From the NCBI RefSeq assembly GCF_002902755.1, contig NZ_PPRS01000018.1, positions 1 to 64,000 on the forward strand: 64,000 nt of DNA. Direction: 5' to 3'. Under the pieces are notes generated by a model. It was not told the DNA's origin. It made no database searches and saw only the letters and a list, made by a program, of their open reading frames with translations. Every line of letters starts with the position of its first letter. Positions within the stretch are counted from its first letter, which is position 1. Made by a program: the position numbers and the translations under genes. Origin of the DNA: Mammaliicoccus lentus (lineage in GTDB: Bacteria; Bacillota; Bacilli; Staphylococcales; Staphylococcaceae). This document shows positions 18,541 through 26,819 of the stretch, one piece after another.

Positions 18541-19410
18541 TTGAAATTAACAAACATAAATAAATATTACGGCGATCAGCAAGTCTTAAACGACATAGAC
18601 TTTGAATTTGGAGATAGTCAGATTGTAGGTTTAATTGGTAAAAACGGTGTAGGTAAGACTACATTGATGAAAATCATGAATGAAAACATCGTTAAATATA
18701 GTGGGAAATTTGAACAAGAAAGTAATGTACGAGTAGGTTATTTAATTGAAAATCCTAAACTGTACTTGAATAAAACAGGTTATTATAATTTGAACTTTTT
18801 TAGAGAAGTTTTAGGTAAAGATGTTGATGATGCATATGTTAATCAATTGATAGAGTCATTTGGAATCAAACCTTATATAAACAAAAAGGTTCAAAAATAT
18901 TCAATGGGTATGAAGCAAAAATTATCAATAGCGGTAGCTTTAATGAATAAACCACACTATTTAATTTTAGATGAACCGACAAATGGTATGGATCCAGATG
19001 GTTCAATTGATGTGTTAAAAACAATTGAACGTGTAAGTAAAGAATTGAATATTAAAGTTCTTATTTCTAGTCATAAATTAGAAGACATTGAACTCATATG
19101 TGATAGAACTGTATTTATGAAAAATGGTCGTATTGTTGAGGATTACAATATGAAAGATGAATCAACGAGAATCACGAAATTCTTAATTGAAAGTAATCAA
19201 TACAACGAAGCGCTTGATGTTTTAACGATGAATTTCAAAGTGATATCTAGCAATAAACACGAAGGGTTAATTGCGATTGAAGCATTACAAGATTATCAAA
19301 ATGTACTCAGATTACTCAGCGAAAAAGATATTTACCCTAAATTTATCGAAAATAATAAAACTACATTAAGAGATCAGTACTTTAATATTAATAAAGGAGT
19401 TGAAGCATAA
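18541..19410 (+). CDS. pmtC: ABC transporter ATPase, PmtC-like
   Basis: A 289-residue ATP-binding subunit starting at TTG after GAAGAGGTGACA. Motifs: GKNGVGKTT (Walker A), YSMGMKQKLS (signature), YLILDEPTNGMDPDG (Walker B). It follows the second membrane gene by 15 bp and its stop overlaps the next ATG by one base. It should pair with PmtD as the second ATPase-permease set of the exporter. Confidence 0.85.
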   Translation: MKLTNINKYYGDQQVLNDIDFEFGDSQIVGLIGKNGVGKTTLMKIMNENIVKYSGKFEQESNVRVGYLIENPKLYLNKTGYYNLNFFREVLGKDVDDAYVNQLIESFGIKPYINKKVQKYSMGMKQKLSIAVALMNKPHYLILDEPTNGMDPDGSIDVLKTIERVSKELNIKVLISSHKLEDIELICDRTVFMKNGRIVEDYNMKDESTRITKFLIESNQYNEALDVLTMNFKVISSNKHEGLIAIEALQDYQNVLRLLSEKDIYPKFIENNKTTLRDQYFNINKGVEA

Positions 19411-20138
19411 TGAACATCTTACAACACGTTAAATATGATATAACGAGAATATTTAAAAGTCCATTAGGCTTATTCGGCTTATTTCTAGCAATTATTCCTA
19501 GCATTGCTGTTATCATTATTTCTTTAAATATGGATAATGTATTTACTTCTCCTGATGTATTAACTGGTTTCTTTGCTTTTGGTGGATTAGTATTATTAAT
19601 GTTTACATTAAGAACAATTGTTAGAGACATGTCATATGGAACAATTCAGTTATTTTTAAATTCTAAGAAAAACAGAACGATGTACTTATATGGTAAATTA
19701 ATTTCAGTAATAGGAATCATTATTTTGTTTACTATATTAGGCACTGTAGTTACGTTGCTATCTACATTTATGATGACAACAGGTGATTTAGAGTTTACAG
19801 ATTTCTTTAAAATGTTTGGTGAACTACTCATTATCATTTTATTCTATGTAACTTTATTGAATATTATTAATTTATTAACTGGAAAAGCCGTGATGGTTTA
19901 TACTACAGCTATCGTATGTATTATACTCTTACCAACTATATTCAATATACTTTCAATCGTTCCTCAAATAGGAGAAAAAATAGTTAAAGTGATGAAATAT
20001 AATCCACTAGACTTTCTTCCAGATATTTTAAATAGTGGTTACTTAGGTATGGAAGGTTACCAAATTGGGATAACGGTTGTTTGTATTCTAGTATTTACAG
20101 TTATTAACCATTTCGTCATTATAAATAAGAATATATAA
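19410..20138 (+). CDS. pmtD: ABC transporter membrane subunit, PmtD-like
   Basis: A 242-residue membrane protein of the ABC-2 type with about six hydrophobic helices. It starts at the last base of the PmtC stop codon, so it is translationally coupled to its ATPase. It completes the exporter. Terminator evidence after it is weak; a hairpin at 20144-20195 also covers the RBS of the next small gene. Confidence 0.8.
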   Translation: MNILQHVKYDITRIFKSPLGLFGLFLAIIPSIAVIIISLNMDNVFTSPDVLTGFFAFGGLVLLMFTLRTIVRDMSYGTIQLFLNSKKNRTMYLYGKLISVIGIIILFTILGTVVTLLSTFMMTTGDLEFTDFFKMFGELLIIILFYVTLLNIINLLTGKAVMVYTTAIVCIILLPTIFNILSIVPQIGEKIVKVMKYNPLDFLPDILNSGYLGMEGYQIGITVVCILVFTVINHFVIINKNI

Positions 20139-20199
20139 TGGTTTATCCTTCATTTGTGTGTTAAATTTAATTTATTAGATAAATGAATGAGGGATATTC

Positions 20200-20403
20200 T
20201 TGGGTAAAAAATTTATTAAACACTATATTATTATAGGTATTATATGTATCGTTGCGAGCTTTTTCTTTAATGGTACACCAAGTTCGTTAATGATTGGTGC
20301 CGGTTTAGGTTTCTTTTTAACAGCGCTAATTGCGAAATTTGAAAAAGAAGATAAAGTTGATGAACATCCGGATAAAGCAAAACAAAATCAAGACAAAAAG
20401 TAA
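20200..20403 (+). CDS. Small two-helix membrane protein (67 aa)
   Basis: It starts at TTG after GAGGGA (20188-20193). Two hydrophobic segments (residues 9-24 and 30-46) precede a charged C-terminus (KFEKEDKVDEHPDKAKQNQDKK). The RBS lies in the right arm of an imperfect stem (20144-20155 with 20180-20195), which could restrict translation. Its place directly behind the pmt genes is suggestive but not proof of a link. Function unknown. Confidence 0.6.
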   Translation: MGKKFIKHYIIIGIICIVASFFFNGTPSSLMIGAGLGFFLTALIAKFEKEDKVDEHPDKAKQNQDKK

Positions 20404-20426
20404 AAAGTCGGGATAAATTAGCCGGA

Positions 20427-20460
20427 GTCTGGGACATAAATAAATTGTCTCAGGCTTTTT
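20427..20460 (+). terminator. Terminator, 'gtctgggaca' repeat family
   Basis: GTCTGGGACA (20427-20436) pairs with TGTCTCAGGC (20446-20455), then T5. The following attggcggcagttaactagaagg resembles the continuation of the composite repeat at 26.06 kb. Confidence 0.8.
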
Positions 20461-20505
20461 CATTATATTGGCGGCAGTTAACTAGAAGGAAAATGAGGTG
20501 GTTTA

Positions 20506-21699
20506 ATGTTAAGAAGTCTATTATTTAAAAAACTAGAACAAAAAGAACACGACATGATTAAGCACTATCGCTATTTACATCAATATCCTGAACCTTCGTT
20601 TTTCGAAGAAAAAACAGCTCAATATATAGAAACGTCTTATAAAGATAAGGAAGTTAAAATACATAATCGTATTGGCGGAAACTATGGTTTGATTGTAGAA
20701 ATAAATGGCGGGAAACCTGGTAGAACAATTGCTTTAAGAGCAGATTTTGATGCTTTAAACATTTATGAAGAAACAGGTTTGGCATTTTCATCTAAACATA
20801 AAGGATGGATGCATGCTTGTGGGCATGATGCTCATACAGCTTATTTAATGGTATTAGCAGAATCTTTAATAGAATTAAAGGATAGTTTACCTGGAAAGGT
20901 TGTTATTATTCATCAACACGCTGAGGAGTTAGCTCCAGGTGGTGCAATAGATATGTTGGAATCAGGTCTATTAGATACCGTAGATGAAATCTATGGTATT
21001 CATCTATTTCCAGACTTTACGCCTGAAGTTATTTCATATAGAAAAGGTCCTACAATGGGCGGTAGATCTCTATTTCATTTGAAGGTTAAAGGTAAAGGAG
21101 GACATGGTTCCAGTCCACATTTAGCAAATGATGCCATAATGGCAGCTAGTACGTTTGTGACGAATATACAAACAGTAATATCGCGTAGATTAAATCCATT
21201 TGATATGGGTGTAGTCACGATAAGTTCATTTAACGGCACGGGATCACTTAATGTAATTCAAGAGAATGTTGAACTTGCGGGTGATGTTAGATATATGGAA
21301 AATCGTATTGGTCATCAAATTCATGATGAAATCTTGCAATTGATAGAAGGTCTTGAAGAAACTTTTAATGTTGAATGTCAATTCCAATATGACTTAGACT
21401 GCATACCTTTAATCAATCATTATAAACAGACAGATTATTTAGTTGATATTTTAGCTACTAGTCAAGGTGAATATTTTAAATTATTGAAAGAACATGAACA
21501 ACTAACAAGCTCTGAAGATTTTGCTAGTTACTTAGAAAAAATACCAGGAACTTTCTTTTTTGTAGGATGTAAACCTTATGATGTAGAAGAAGCTTTCTTT
21601 AATCATAGTCCTAAATTCGTGGTTAATGAAGATGCAATGTTGACTGCAAGCAAGGCATTAGGTGAAATAGTATTAAACAGGCTGTACATAGAAGAATAA
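20506..21699 (+). CDS. M20 family metallo-amidohydrolase
   Basis: A 397-residue M20D peptidase/amidohydrolase. The metal-binding motif ACGHDAHTA (about residue 109), the catalytic-Glu region HQHAEELAPGGA and a dimerisation lid domain (GKGGHGSSPHLANDA) are visible. Relatives hydrolyse N-acyl amino acids, hippurate or indole-acetyl conjugates; the substrate cannot be fixed from sequence. It is cytoplasmic, with RBS GAGGTGG. It stands between the pmt cluster and the gnt operon as a separate unit. Confidence 0.85.
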   Translation: MLRSLLFKKLEQKEHDMIKHYRYLHQYPEPSFFEEKTAQYIETSYKDKEVKIHNRIGGNYGLIVEINGGKPGRTIALRADFDALNIYEETGLAFSSKHKGWMHACGHDAHTAYLMVLAESLIELKDSLPGKVVIIHQHAEELAPGGAIDMLESGLLDTVDEIYGIHLFPDFTPEVISYRKGPTMGGRSLFHLKVKGKGGHGSSPHLANDAIMAASTFVTNIQTVISRRLNPFDMGVVTISSFNGTGSLNVIQENVELAGDVRYMENRIGHQIHDEILQLIEGLEETFNVECQFQYDLDCIPLINHYKQTDYLVDILATSQGEYFKLLKEHEQLTSSEDFASYLEKIPGTFFFVGCKPYDVEEAFFNHSPKFVVNEDAMLTASKALGEIVLNRLYIEE

Positions 21700-21764
21700 G
21701 AAAGATATTATCTTAAAGATACTTAAATAGATGTCACGAATAATAAAATAATATAAATTTTCAA

Positions 21765-21797
21765 GTAACCGTTTACAAAACCATAGTAAACGGTTAC
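21765..21797. promoter_or_regulatory. Two inverted cre-like sites upstream of gntR
   Basis: GTAACCGTTTAC (21765-21776) and GTAAACGGTTAC (21786-21797) are exact inverted copies separated by nine bases. Each half fits the CcpA cre consensus with one mismatch when its flanks are included. The pair can also form a 12-bp stem and may end M20 transcription. Catabolite repression of gluconate use is expected biology. Confidence 0.65.
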
Positions 21798-21828
21798 AAT
21801 TATTTGTATAACTTGTATACAAGTATAC
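21794..21828 (+). promoter_or_regulatory. gnt promoter and GntR operator
   Basis: ACTTGTATACAAGT (21811-21824), extended by flanking ATA/ATAC, is essentially the GntR operator known from Bacillus (ATACTTGTATACAAGTAT). It overlaps a probable -10 (TATACA, 21816-21821) placed 16 bp after TTACAA (21794-21799), so bound GntR would block initiation. Confidence 0.8.
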
Positions 21829-21847
21829 GGAAGGTGAGGAAAGATAG

Positions 21848-22555
21848 ATGAAACATCATTATCATTATCCGAGCGAATGGTTAAAATATCGTTCTACTGG
21901 TGAACAAGTAGCTAGTGAACTTCGATTGGGTATTATTAGTAAAGCCATTAATCAAGGCGATAAGTTAAGTGAGAATAAAATAGCTCAACAATTTGAGGTC
22001 AGTCGTTCACCTGTAAGAGACGCGCTTAAACTTTTGCAACAAGATGGTTTAATATCGCTTGAAAGAATGGGCGCAATTGTAACGGGATTATCAAATGTTA
22101 ATCAGAAAGAAATATACGACATCAGGCTCATGTTAGAGTCATTTGTTTTTGAAAGACTACAGTTAGACGATAATTCAGTCGTTATTAAAGAATTAAATAA
22201 AATTCTAAAAATGATGACTGTTGCTGTGGAATTTGAAGATGCTGATGAGTTTACAAGGTTAGATCTACTGTTTCATGAATCTATGATTACTGCAATTAAT
22301 CATCAATATATTGAAATGATATGGCGTAATTTAACACCAGTTATGGAATGTTTAATTTTAGTATCAATGAGACAGCGTATGGAAAATGAACCTGAAGATT
22401 TTAAAAGAGTTATTCATAATCATAAAGTATATATTGAAGCAATAGAAAACAAAGATCGAAATAAAATGAAAGAAGCATTTCATTTAAACTTTGACGACGT
22501 AGATGAACAAATCGAAGTTTTATGGAATTCACAAACCAATATAGATAGAAAGTAG
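21848..22555 (+). CDS. gntR: Gluconate operon repressor GntR
   Basis: A 235-residue FadR-subfamily GntR regulator: N-terminal winged helix (GDKLSENKIAQQFEVSRSPVRDALKLLQQ, about residues 37-65) and an all-helical FCD ligand domain. The adjacent operator and downstream gntK-gntP identify the gluconate regulator, presumably released by gluconate. RBS GGAAGGTGAGG. Confidence 0.92.
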   Translation: MKHHYHYPSEWLKYRSTGEQVASELRLGIISKAINQGDKLSENKIAQQFEVSRSPVRDALKLLQQDGLISLERMGAIVTGLSNVNQKEIYDIRLMLESFVFERLQLDDNSVVIKELNKILKMMTVAVEFEDADEFTRLDLLFHESMITAINHQYIEMIWRNLTPVMECLILVSMRQRMENEPEDFKRVIHNHKVYIEAIENKDRNKMKEAFHLNFDDVDEQIEVLWNSQTNIDRK

Positions 22556-22564
22556 GGTTATACA

Positions 22565-24100
22565 ATGAAATACATGATAGGTGTAGATATAGGAACAACA
22601 AGTACAAAAGCTGTTATTTATAATAACGAAGGGAAGTTTTTGAAAAAACATAGCATTGAATATCCTATGACAACAGATGAAATAGGAGTAGCTGAAGAAA
22701 GCCCTGAAGAAATATTTGATGCAGTGCTTTTCACAATCAAAAAAGTTATAAGAGAAATAGACGCAAAACCTGAAGATATTAAATTAATTAGCTTTAGTAG
22801 TGCGATGCATAGCTTAATTGCGATGGATAAAAATAATCAACCATTAACAGAATGTATAACATGGGCTGACAATAGAGCGAGTGATTATGCAGAAAAAATC
22901 AATAAAGAACATAACGGTTTAGAAATTTATAAAAGAACGGGTACACCAATACACCCGATGTCACCGTTATCTAAAATATTTTGGTTAAAACATGAAAAAC
23001 CTGAAATATATAACAATACAAACAAATGGATAGATATTAAAACTTATGTCATTTATCAATTATTTGGTCAATACACAATGGATCATTCTATAGGTTCCGC
23101 TACAGGTATGATGAACTTAAAATCATTAGATTGGGATAAAGAAGTATTAGATTTATTAGAAATAGAAACTTCTCAATTACCTGAACTCGTTTCAACAACA
23201 CATATTCTGAAAAATATGTCTAAAAAATATGCTGATTTAATGGGGATTAATGTAGATATTCCTGTGGTTGTAGGCGCTTCTGATGGCGTTCTATCTAATC
23301 TAGGTGTAAACAGTTTTAGAAAAGGAGAAGTAGCAGTAACTATCGGTACAAGTGGGGCAATTAGAACGATAATTGATGAACCAAAAACTGACGAAAAAGG
23401 TAGAATCTTTTGTTATGTCTTAACAGAAAATCATTATTGTATTGGTGGTCCAGTTAATAATGGTGGTGTAGTACTCAAATGGCTAAGAGACGAGTTATTA
23501 GCAAGTGAAGTAGAAACAGCTAAACGCTTAGGTGTGGACTCTTACGATGTATTAACTAAAATAGCTAGCAGAGTTCAACCAGGGGCGAACGGTTTAATAT
23601 TCCATCCTTATCTTGCAGGTGAACGTGCACCATTATGGAATGCTAACGCAAGAGGAAGTTACTTTGGTTTGACTTTAACGCACAAGAAAGAGCATATGAT
23701 CAGAGCAGCTTTAGAAGGTGTATTACTTAATTTATACACAGTTTATTTAGCGTTAATTGAAGTAATGGATAAATCCCCTAATCAAATTAAAGCAACAGGT
23801 GGATTTGCAAAAAGTGAAGTTTGGCGTCAAATGATGGCAGATATTTTTGATACATCTGTTGAAGTTCCTGAAAGTTATGAAAGTTCTTGTCTAGGGGCAT
23901 GTGTTTTAGGGTTAAAAGCATTAGGTGAAATAGATGATTTTGAAGTGTTGAATAATATGGTAGGCAAAACATACCAACACCAGCCAATAGAAGAAAATGT
24001 TGATATTTATCAATCTTTAATACCAATTTTCATTAATTTAAGTCGTAAGTTAACAGAAGAATATAACTCAATAGCAGAATTCCAAGAAATGCATTCATAA
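22565..24100 (+). CDS. gntK: Gluconokinase (FGGY family)
   Basis: A 511-residue FGGY carbohydrate kinase beginning MKYMIGVDIGTTSTKAVIYN (phosphate-1 loop). A conserved VTIGTSGAIR segment lies in the middle and ATGGFAKSEVWRQMMAD near the C-terminus. It phosphorylates gluconate to 6-phosphogluconate for the pentose phosphate pathway. It lies 9 bp after gntR and 12 bp before gntP, so the three are one operon. Confidence 0.93.
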   Translation: MKYMIGVDIGTTSTKAVIYNNEGKFLKKHSIEYPMTTDEIGVAEESPEEIFDAVLFTIKKVIREIDAKPEDIKLISFSSAMHSLIAMDKNNQPLTECITWADNRASDYAEKINKEHNGLEIYKRTGTPIHPMSPLSKIFWLKHEKPEIYNNTNKWIDIKTYVIYQLFGQYTMDHSIGSATGMMNLKSLDWDKEVLDLLEIETSQLPELVSTTHILKNMSKKYADLMGINVDIPVVVGASDGVLSNLGVNSFRKGEVAVTIGTSGAIRTIIDEPKTDEKGRIFCYVLTENHYCIGGPVNNGGVVLKWLRDELLASEVETAKRLGVDSYDVLTKIASRVQPGANGLIFHPYLAGERAPLWNANARGSYFGLTLTHKKEHMIRAALEGVLLNLYTVYLALIEVMDKSPNQIKATGGFAKSEVWRQMMADIFDTSVEVPESYESSCLGACVLGLKALGEIDDFEVLNNMVGKTYQHQPIEENVDIYQSLIPIFINLSRKLTEEYNSIAEFQEMHS

Positions 24101-24112
24101 GGAGAGATTAAT

Positions 24113-25471
24113 ATGATTTCAGAAATTACACCACTACTAGTCGTTATTGTAGCAGTTGGTTTACTATTAGCATTAATTATGTGGTTAAAGCTTAACACAT
24201 TCGTTTCATTAATAATTACAGCAATGATTACAGGTGTAATGCTTGGCATGCCATTAAATAAAATCATTTCAACGGTCGAATCTGGTATGGGGTCTACACT
24301 AGGCCACATCGCATTGATATTCGGATTAGGTGCAATGCTTGGTAAGTTATTAGCTGATGGAGGCGGTGCAACGAGAATTGCACATACGCTAATTGATAAA
24401 TTTGGTCAAAAGCGCATCCAATGGGCAGTAGTGGTAGCATCATTTATAATCGGTATCGCTTTATTCTTTGAAGTAGGGCTCGTATTATTAATCCCAATTG
24501 TATTTACGATTGCAAAAGAATCTAAAGTTTCAACACTTTATTTAGGTATACCAATGACAGCAGCATTATCTGTTACACATGGCTTTTTACCTCCTCATCC
24601 AGGACCAGTCATGATTGCAAAAGAATTTGGTGCAGAAATAGGTGAAGTGCTTGTATTTGGTTTAATTGTTGCGATTCCAGTTACAATTATTGCTGGACCA
24701 TTATTTACGATGTTTGCCAAAAAAGTAGTTCCAGAAGGATTCACTAAGTCTGGTGATTTAAATTCACTAGGTAAGCAAAAAACATTTAAAATTGAAGAAA
24801 CGCCAGGATTTGGTATTTCAGCTTTAACAGCACTATTACCAGTATTTATTATGTTAATTTCAACAATTGTTGATTTACTTACTGGTTCACCTGAGAATCC
24901 TCAAGGTGTACTAGGGTTTATCAGTTTTATAGGTGAAGCGGCAACAGCTATGCTGATCTCAGTATTGTTTGCTATATTCACTATGGGACTAAAAAGAGGT
25001 AAAAAAATTACAGAAGTTATGGATACATTAACAAACGCTATATATCCAATTGGAATGATGTTATTAATTATTGGTGGTGGCGGTGCTTTTAAACAAGTAT
25101 TGATTGATGGTGGCGTCGGAAAAACTGTTGAAGAATTATTTACTGGCACAGCAATGAGTCCAATTTTACTTGCATGGATAGTAGCTTCTGTTCTTAGAAT
25201 CGCTTTAGGATCAGCTACAGTCGCAGCAATTTCTACAGTAGGTATCGTAGCGCCGTTATTAGAAGCTTCTGATGCGAATCTTGCTCTAGTCGTATTAGCA
25301 ACTGGTGCAGGTAGTGTTATTGCTTCACACGTGAATGACGCAGGATTTTGGATGTTTAAAGAATATTTCGGATTAACAATGAAAGAGACATTTTTAACAT
25401 GGACATTATTAGAAACCGTCATTTCTGTATCTGGTATTATATTTATACTATTTATAAGTTTATTCGTATAA
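24113..25471 (+). CDS. gntP: Gluconate permease GntP
   Basis: A 452-residue GntP-family gluconate:H+ symporter with about 12-14 membrane helices. The conserved GHGFLPPHPGP-type motif is seen as VTHGFLPPHPGPV (about residue 156). RBS AAGGAGAG. It completes the gnt operon; no typical terminator with a T-run follows directly. Confidence 0.93.
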   Translation: MISEITPLLVVIVAVGLLLALIMWLKLNTFVSLIITAMITGVMLGMPLNKIISTVESGMGSTLGHIALIFGLGAMLGKLLADGGGATRIAHTLIDKFGQKRIQWAVVVASFIIGIALFFEVGLVLLIPIVFTIAKESKVSTLYLGIPMTAALSVTHGFLPPHPGPVMIAKEFGAEIGEVLVFGLIVAIPVTIIAGPLFTMFAKKVVPEGFTKSGDLNSLGKQKTFKIEETPGFGISALTALLPVFIMLISTIVDLLTGSPENPQGVLGFISFIGEAATAMLISVLFAIFTMGLKRGKKITEVMDTLTNAIYPIGMMLLIIGGGGAFKQVLIDGGVGKTVEELFTGTAMSPILLAWIVASVLRIALGSATVAAISTVGIVAPLLEASDANLALVVLATGAGSVIASHVNDAGFWMFKEYFGLTMKETFLTWTLLETVISVSGIIFILFISLFV

Positions 25472-25536
25472 AAAAGACTAAAATTGTATAAACTTAGTAT
25501 TTTAATAAGAATTATTCAAGCCTGATTTATCAGTTA

Positions 25537-25568
25537 CTTTAACAGTTAGGCATTCCTAACTGTTAAAG
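25537..25568. other. Hairpin containing inverted AgrA-box-like halves
   Basis: CTTTAACAGTTAGG (25537-25550) pairs with CCTAACTGTTAAAG (25555-25568). Each arm contains ACAGTTAGG, the same nine bases as an AgrA half-site in P2 of this window. Here the halves are inverted with a four-base gap, not direct repeats. It may end gnt transcription, although no T-run follows. Confidence 0.5.
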
Positions 25569-25770
25569 CACTAAACTTTTAGAACACTTAAGAAACAAAA
25601 ATTTAGAGTTAAGAATGATTCAACAAATTTAGAAAAAGACTTGATATACTTTAGTCATAGATAACACAACACGAACCACAATACATTCAATTCCTTAAAA
25701 ATATTTCGTATATGTTTTTTCATGATAGTGAATGACTTTGTGTAGAACGTGTTTAGATAGTTATCTGTAA

Positions 25771-25797
25771 TTGTAACGTTGAAATGGATCATAAAAT
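25771..25797 (+). promoter_or_regulatory. Possible promoter of the candidate small RNA
   Basis: TTGTAA (25771-25776), 15-bp spacer, TAAAAT (25792-25797). The spacer is short, so the assignment is tentative; it would place the start near 25804, just before the first hairpin. Confidence 0.3.
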
Positions 25798-25803
25798 GAT
25801 TCA

Positions 25804-25908
25804 ACTTATTTTTATAAAGTTTCCCGGCTTTATAAAAATAAATGTTTCCTTAATTAATAACCCTTCCCCGAAAAGCGCTCGTTAATTCCCGGACGAGCGC
25901 TTTTCACT
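25804..25908 (+). ncRNA. Candidate Rsa-like small regulatory RNA with C-rich loops
   Basis: There are two strong hairpins. The first has a perfect 14-bp stem (25806-25819 with 25828-25841) and loop TTTCCCGG. The second has a perfect 12-bp stem (25870-25881 with 25894-25905) and loop TTAATTCCCGGA. The linker carries CCCTTCCCC. Unpaired UCCC/CCCU motifs that target Shine-Dalgarno sequences are the hallmark of staphylococcal Rsa RNAs. No protein frame is present. I cannot assign it to a named Rsa family. The remaining intergenic DNA (25569-25770, 25909-26025) shows nothing I recognise. Confidence 0.6.
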
Positions 25909-26025
25909 TGCGAAATTTCAAATGTTAACTTTACTGACATATATTTTTATTTATTTTGTAGATAAAGTAAACTGTTTATATCGAACCATGGGGATGGAGA
26001 GATACATATAGGGGTAATTTACATA

Positions 26026-26190
26026 AAACGAGGCTGAGACAATTATTTGTCTCAGCCTCTATCGTGATATTGGCAGTAGTTGACTGGAATGAAAATATGC
26101 TTATATCAAGCTTTTCACTCCTAGTCACTCTTGCCGGGCGGCACTATGAAATCTTTTTTGAAAAATAAGATTTCTGTTCCAGTCCGATTT
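26026..26190. repeat. Composite dispersed repeat (three hairpins)
   Basis: First, GAGGCTGAGACA and its complement (26030-26059). Second, an imperfect long stem from gttgactggaatgaaaa to cttttcactcctagtcac (about 26078-26130). Third, gaaatctt...aagatttc (26148-26174). Its parts recur at 11.24, 20.43 and 40.79 kb. It overlaps the 3' end of the thioredoxin-like gene by two bases and probably ends it. Confidence 0.75.
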
Positions 26191-26740
26191 ATCTTAAGAT
26201 GCTTACGATTGATTCGTATACATCATCCCAGAATTGTGTATTCTTTTTATATTCATCATGGATTTTATGATGTACTTCTTTTTCTTTTTCAGGGAAAGAA
26301 GAATCTTCTTTAGATGGTAAGTCTTTTCTTGTTTCCTCAACGAATTTTTGAACTGTAATGGCTCTAGGACCCCATACATGTTCTTGTTCATGTTTTTCAT
26401 TTAAAAATACAAAAATTGGTATAGATCTTGCAGTACCATTTGTTAAGTATTGATCAATTAAATTTGTATCTTCATCTCTATGAAATACTTTAACTTCCAT
26501 ATTAGTGTAATCTGCAATGTTCAATAGTACTGGGATATTCATCATAGCATCCCCACACCAATCTTCAGTGATGACGAGAACTTTATAATTTTTATCTTTT
26601 ATTTTATCTAAACGTTCATCATTTTTAGGTAATTGAAAAGATTTATAAATTTCAATGAGTTCTTCTTTATTGGTAGTCATATCGTTTAAATATTCTTTAA
26701 TAGGTTGTGATTGTTCATAATATGTAACTAGTTTTGTCAT
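26189..26740 (-). CDS. Thioredoxin-family protein
   Basis: A 183-residue cytoplasmic protein with a thioredoxin fold: VLVITEDWCGDAMMNIPVL (about residues 54-72), then SIPIFVFLNE with the cis-proline. The active site is WCGDA, with one cysteine instead of CxxC, so disulfide reductase activity is doubtful; a bacillithiol or thiol-handling role is possible. Proteins with this motif are common in staphylococci. The C-terminus ends in an extended charged helix. RBS GGGGATAATTAAA. Confidence 0.78.
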   Translation of the reverse strand: MTKLVTYYEQSQPIKEYLNDMTTNKEELIEIYKSFQLPKNDERLDKIKDKNYKVLVITEDWCGDAMMNIPVLLNIADYTNMEVKVFHRDEDTNLIDQYLTNGTARSIPIFVFLNEKHEQEHVWGPRAITVQKFVEETRKDLPSKEDSSFPEKEKEVHHKIHDEYKKNTQFWDDVYESIVSILR

Positions 26741-26819
26741 TTTAATTATCCCCCTTTTTATATACTAAATATTATAACAATTCTGAAATAAATCGCAAAG
26801 CAGAATAACTGAAGATTAA

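Noticed and set aside
24901..25422. 173-residue minus-strand open frame inside gntP
   Set aside because: Antisense shadow; gntP is intact with family motifs.
26131..26313. 60-residue plus-strand open frame at the composite repeat
   Set aside because: It begins in the repeat and runs antisense into the thioredoxin-like gene; no RBS.
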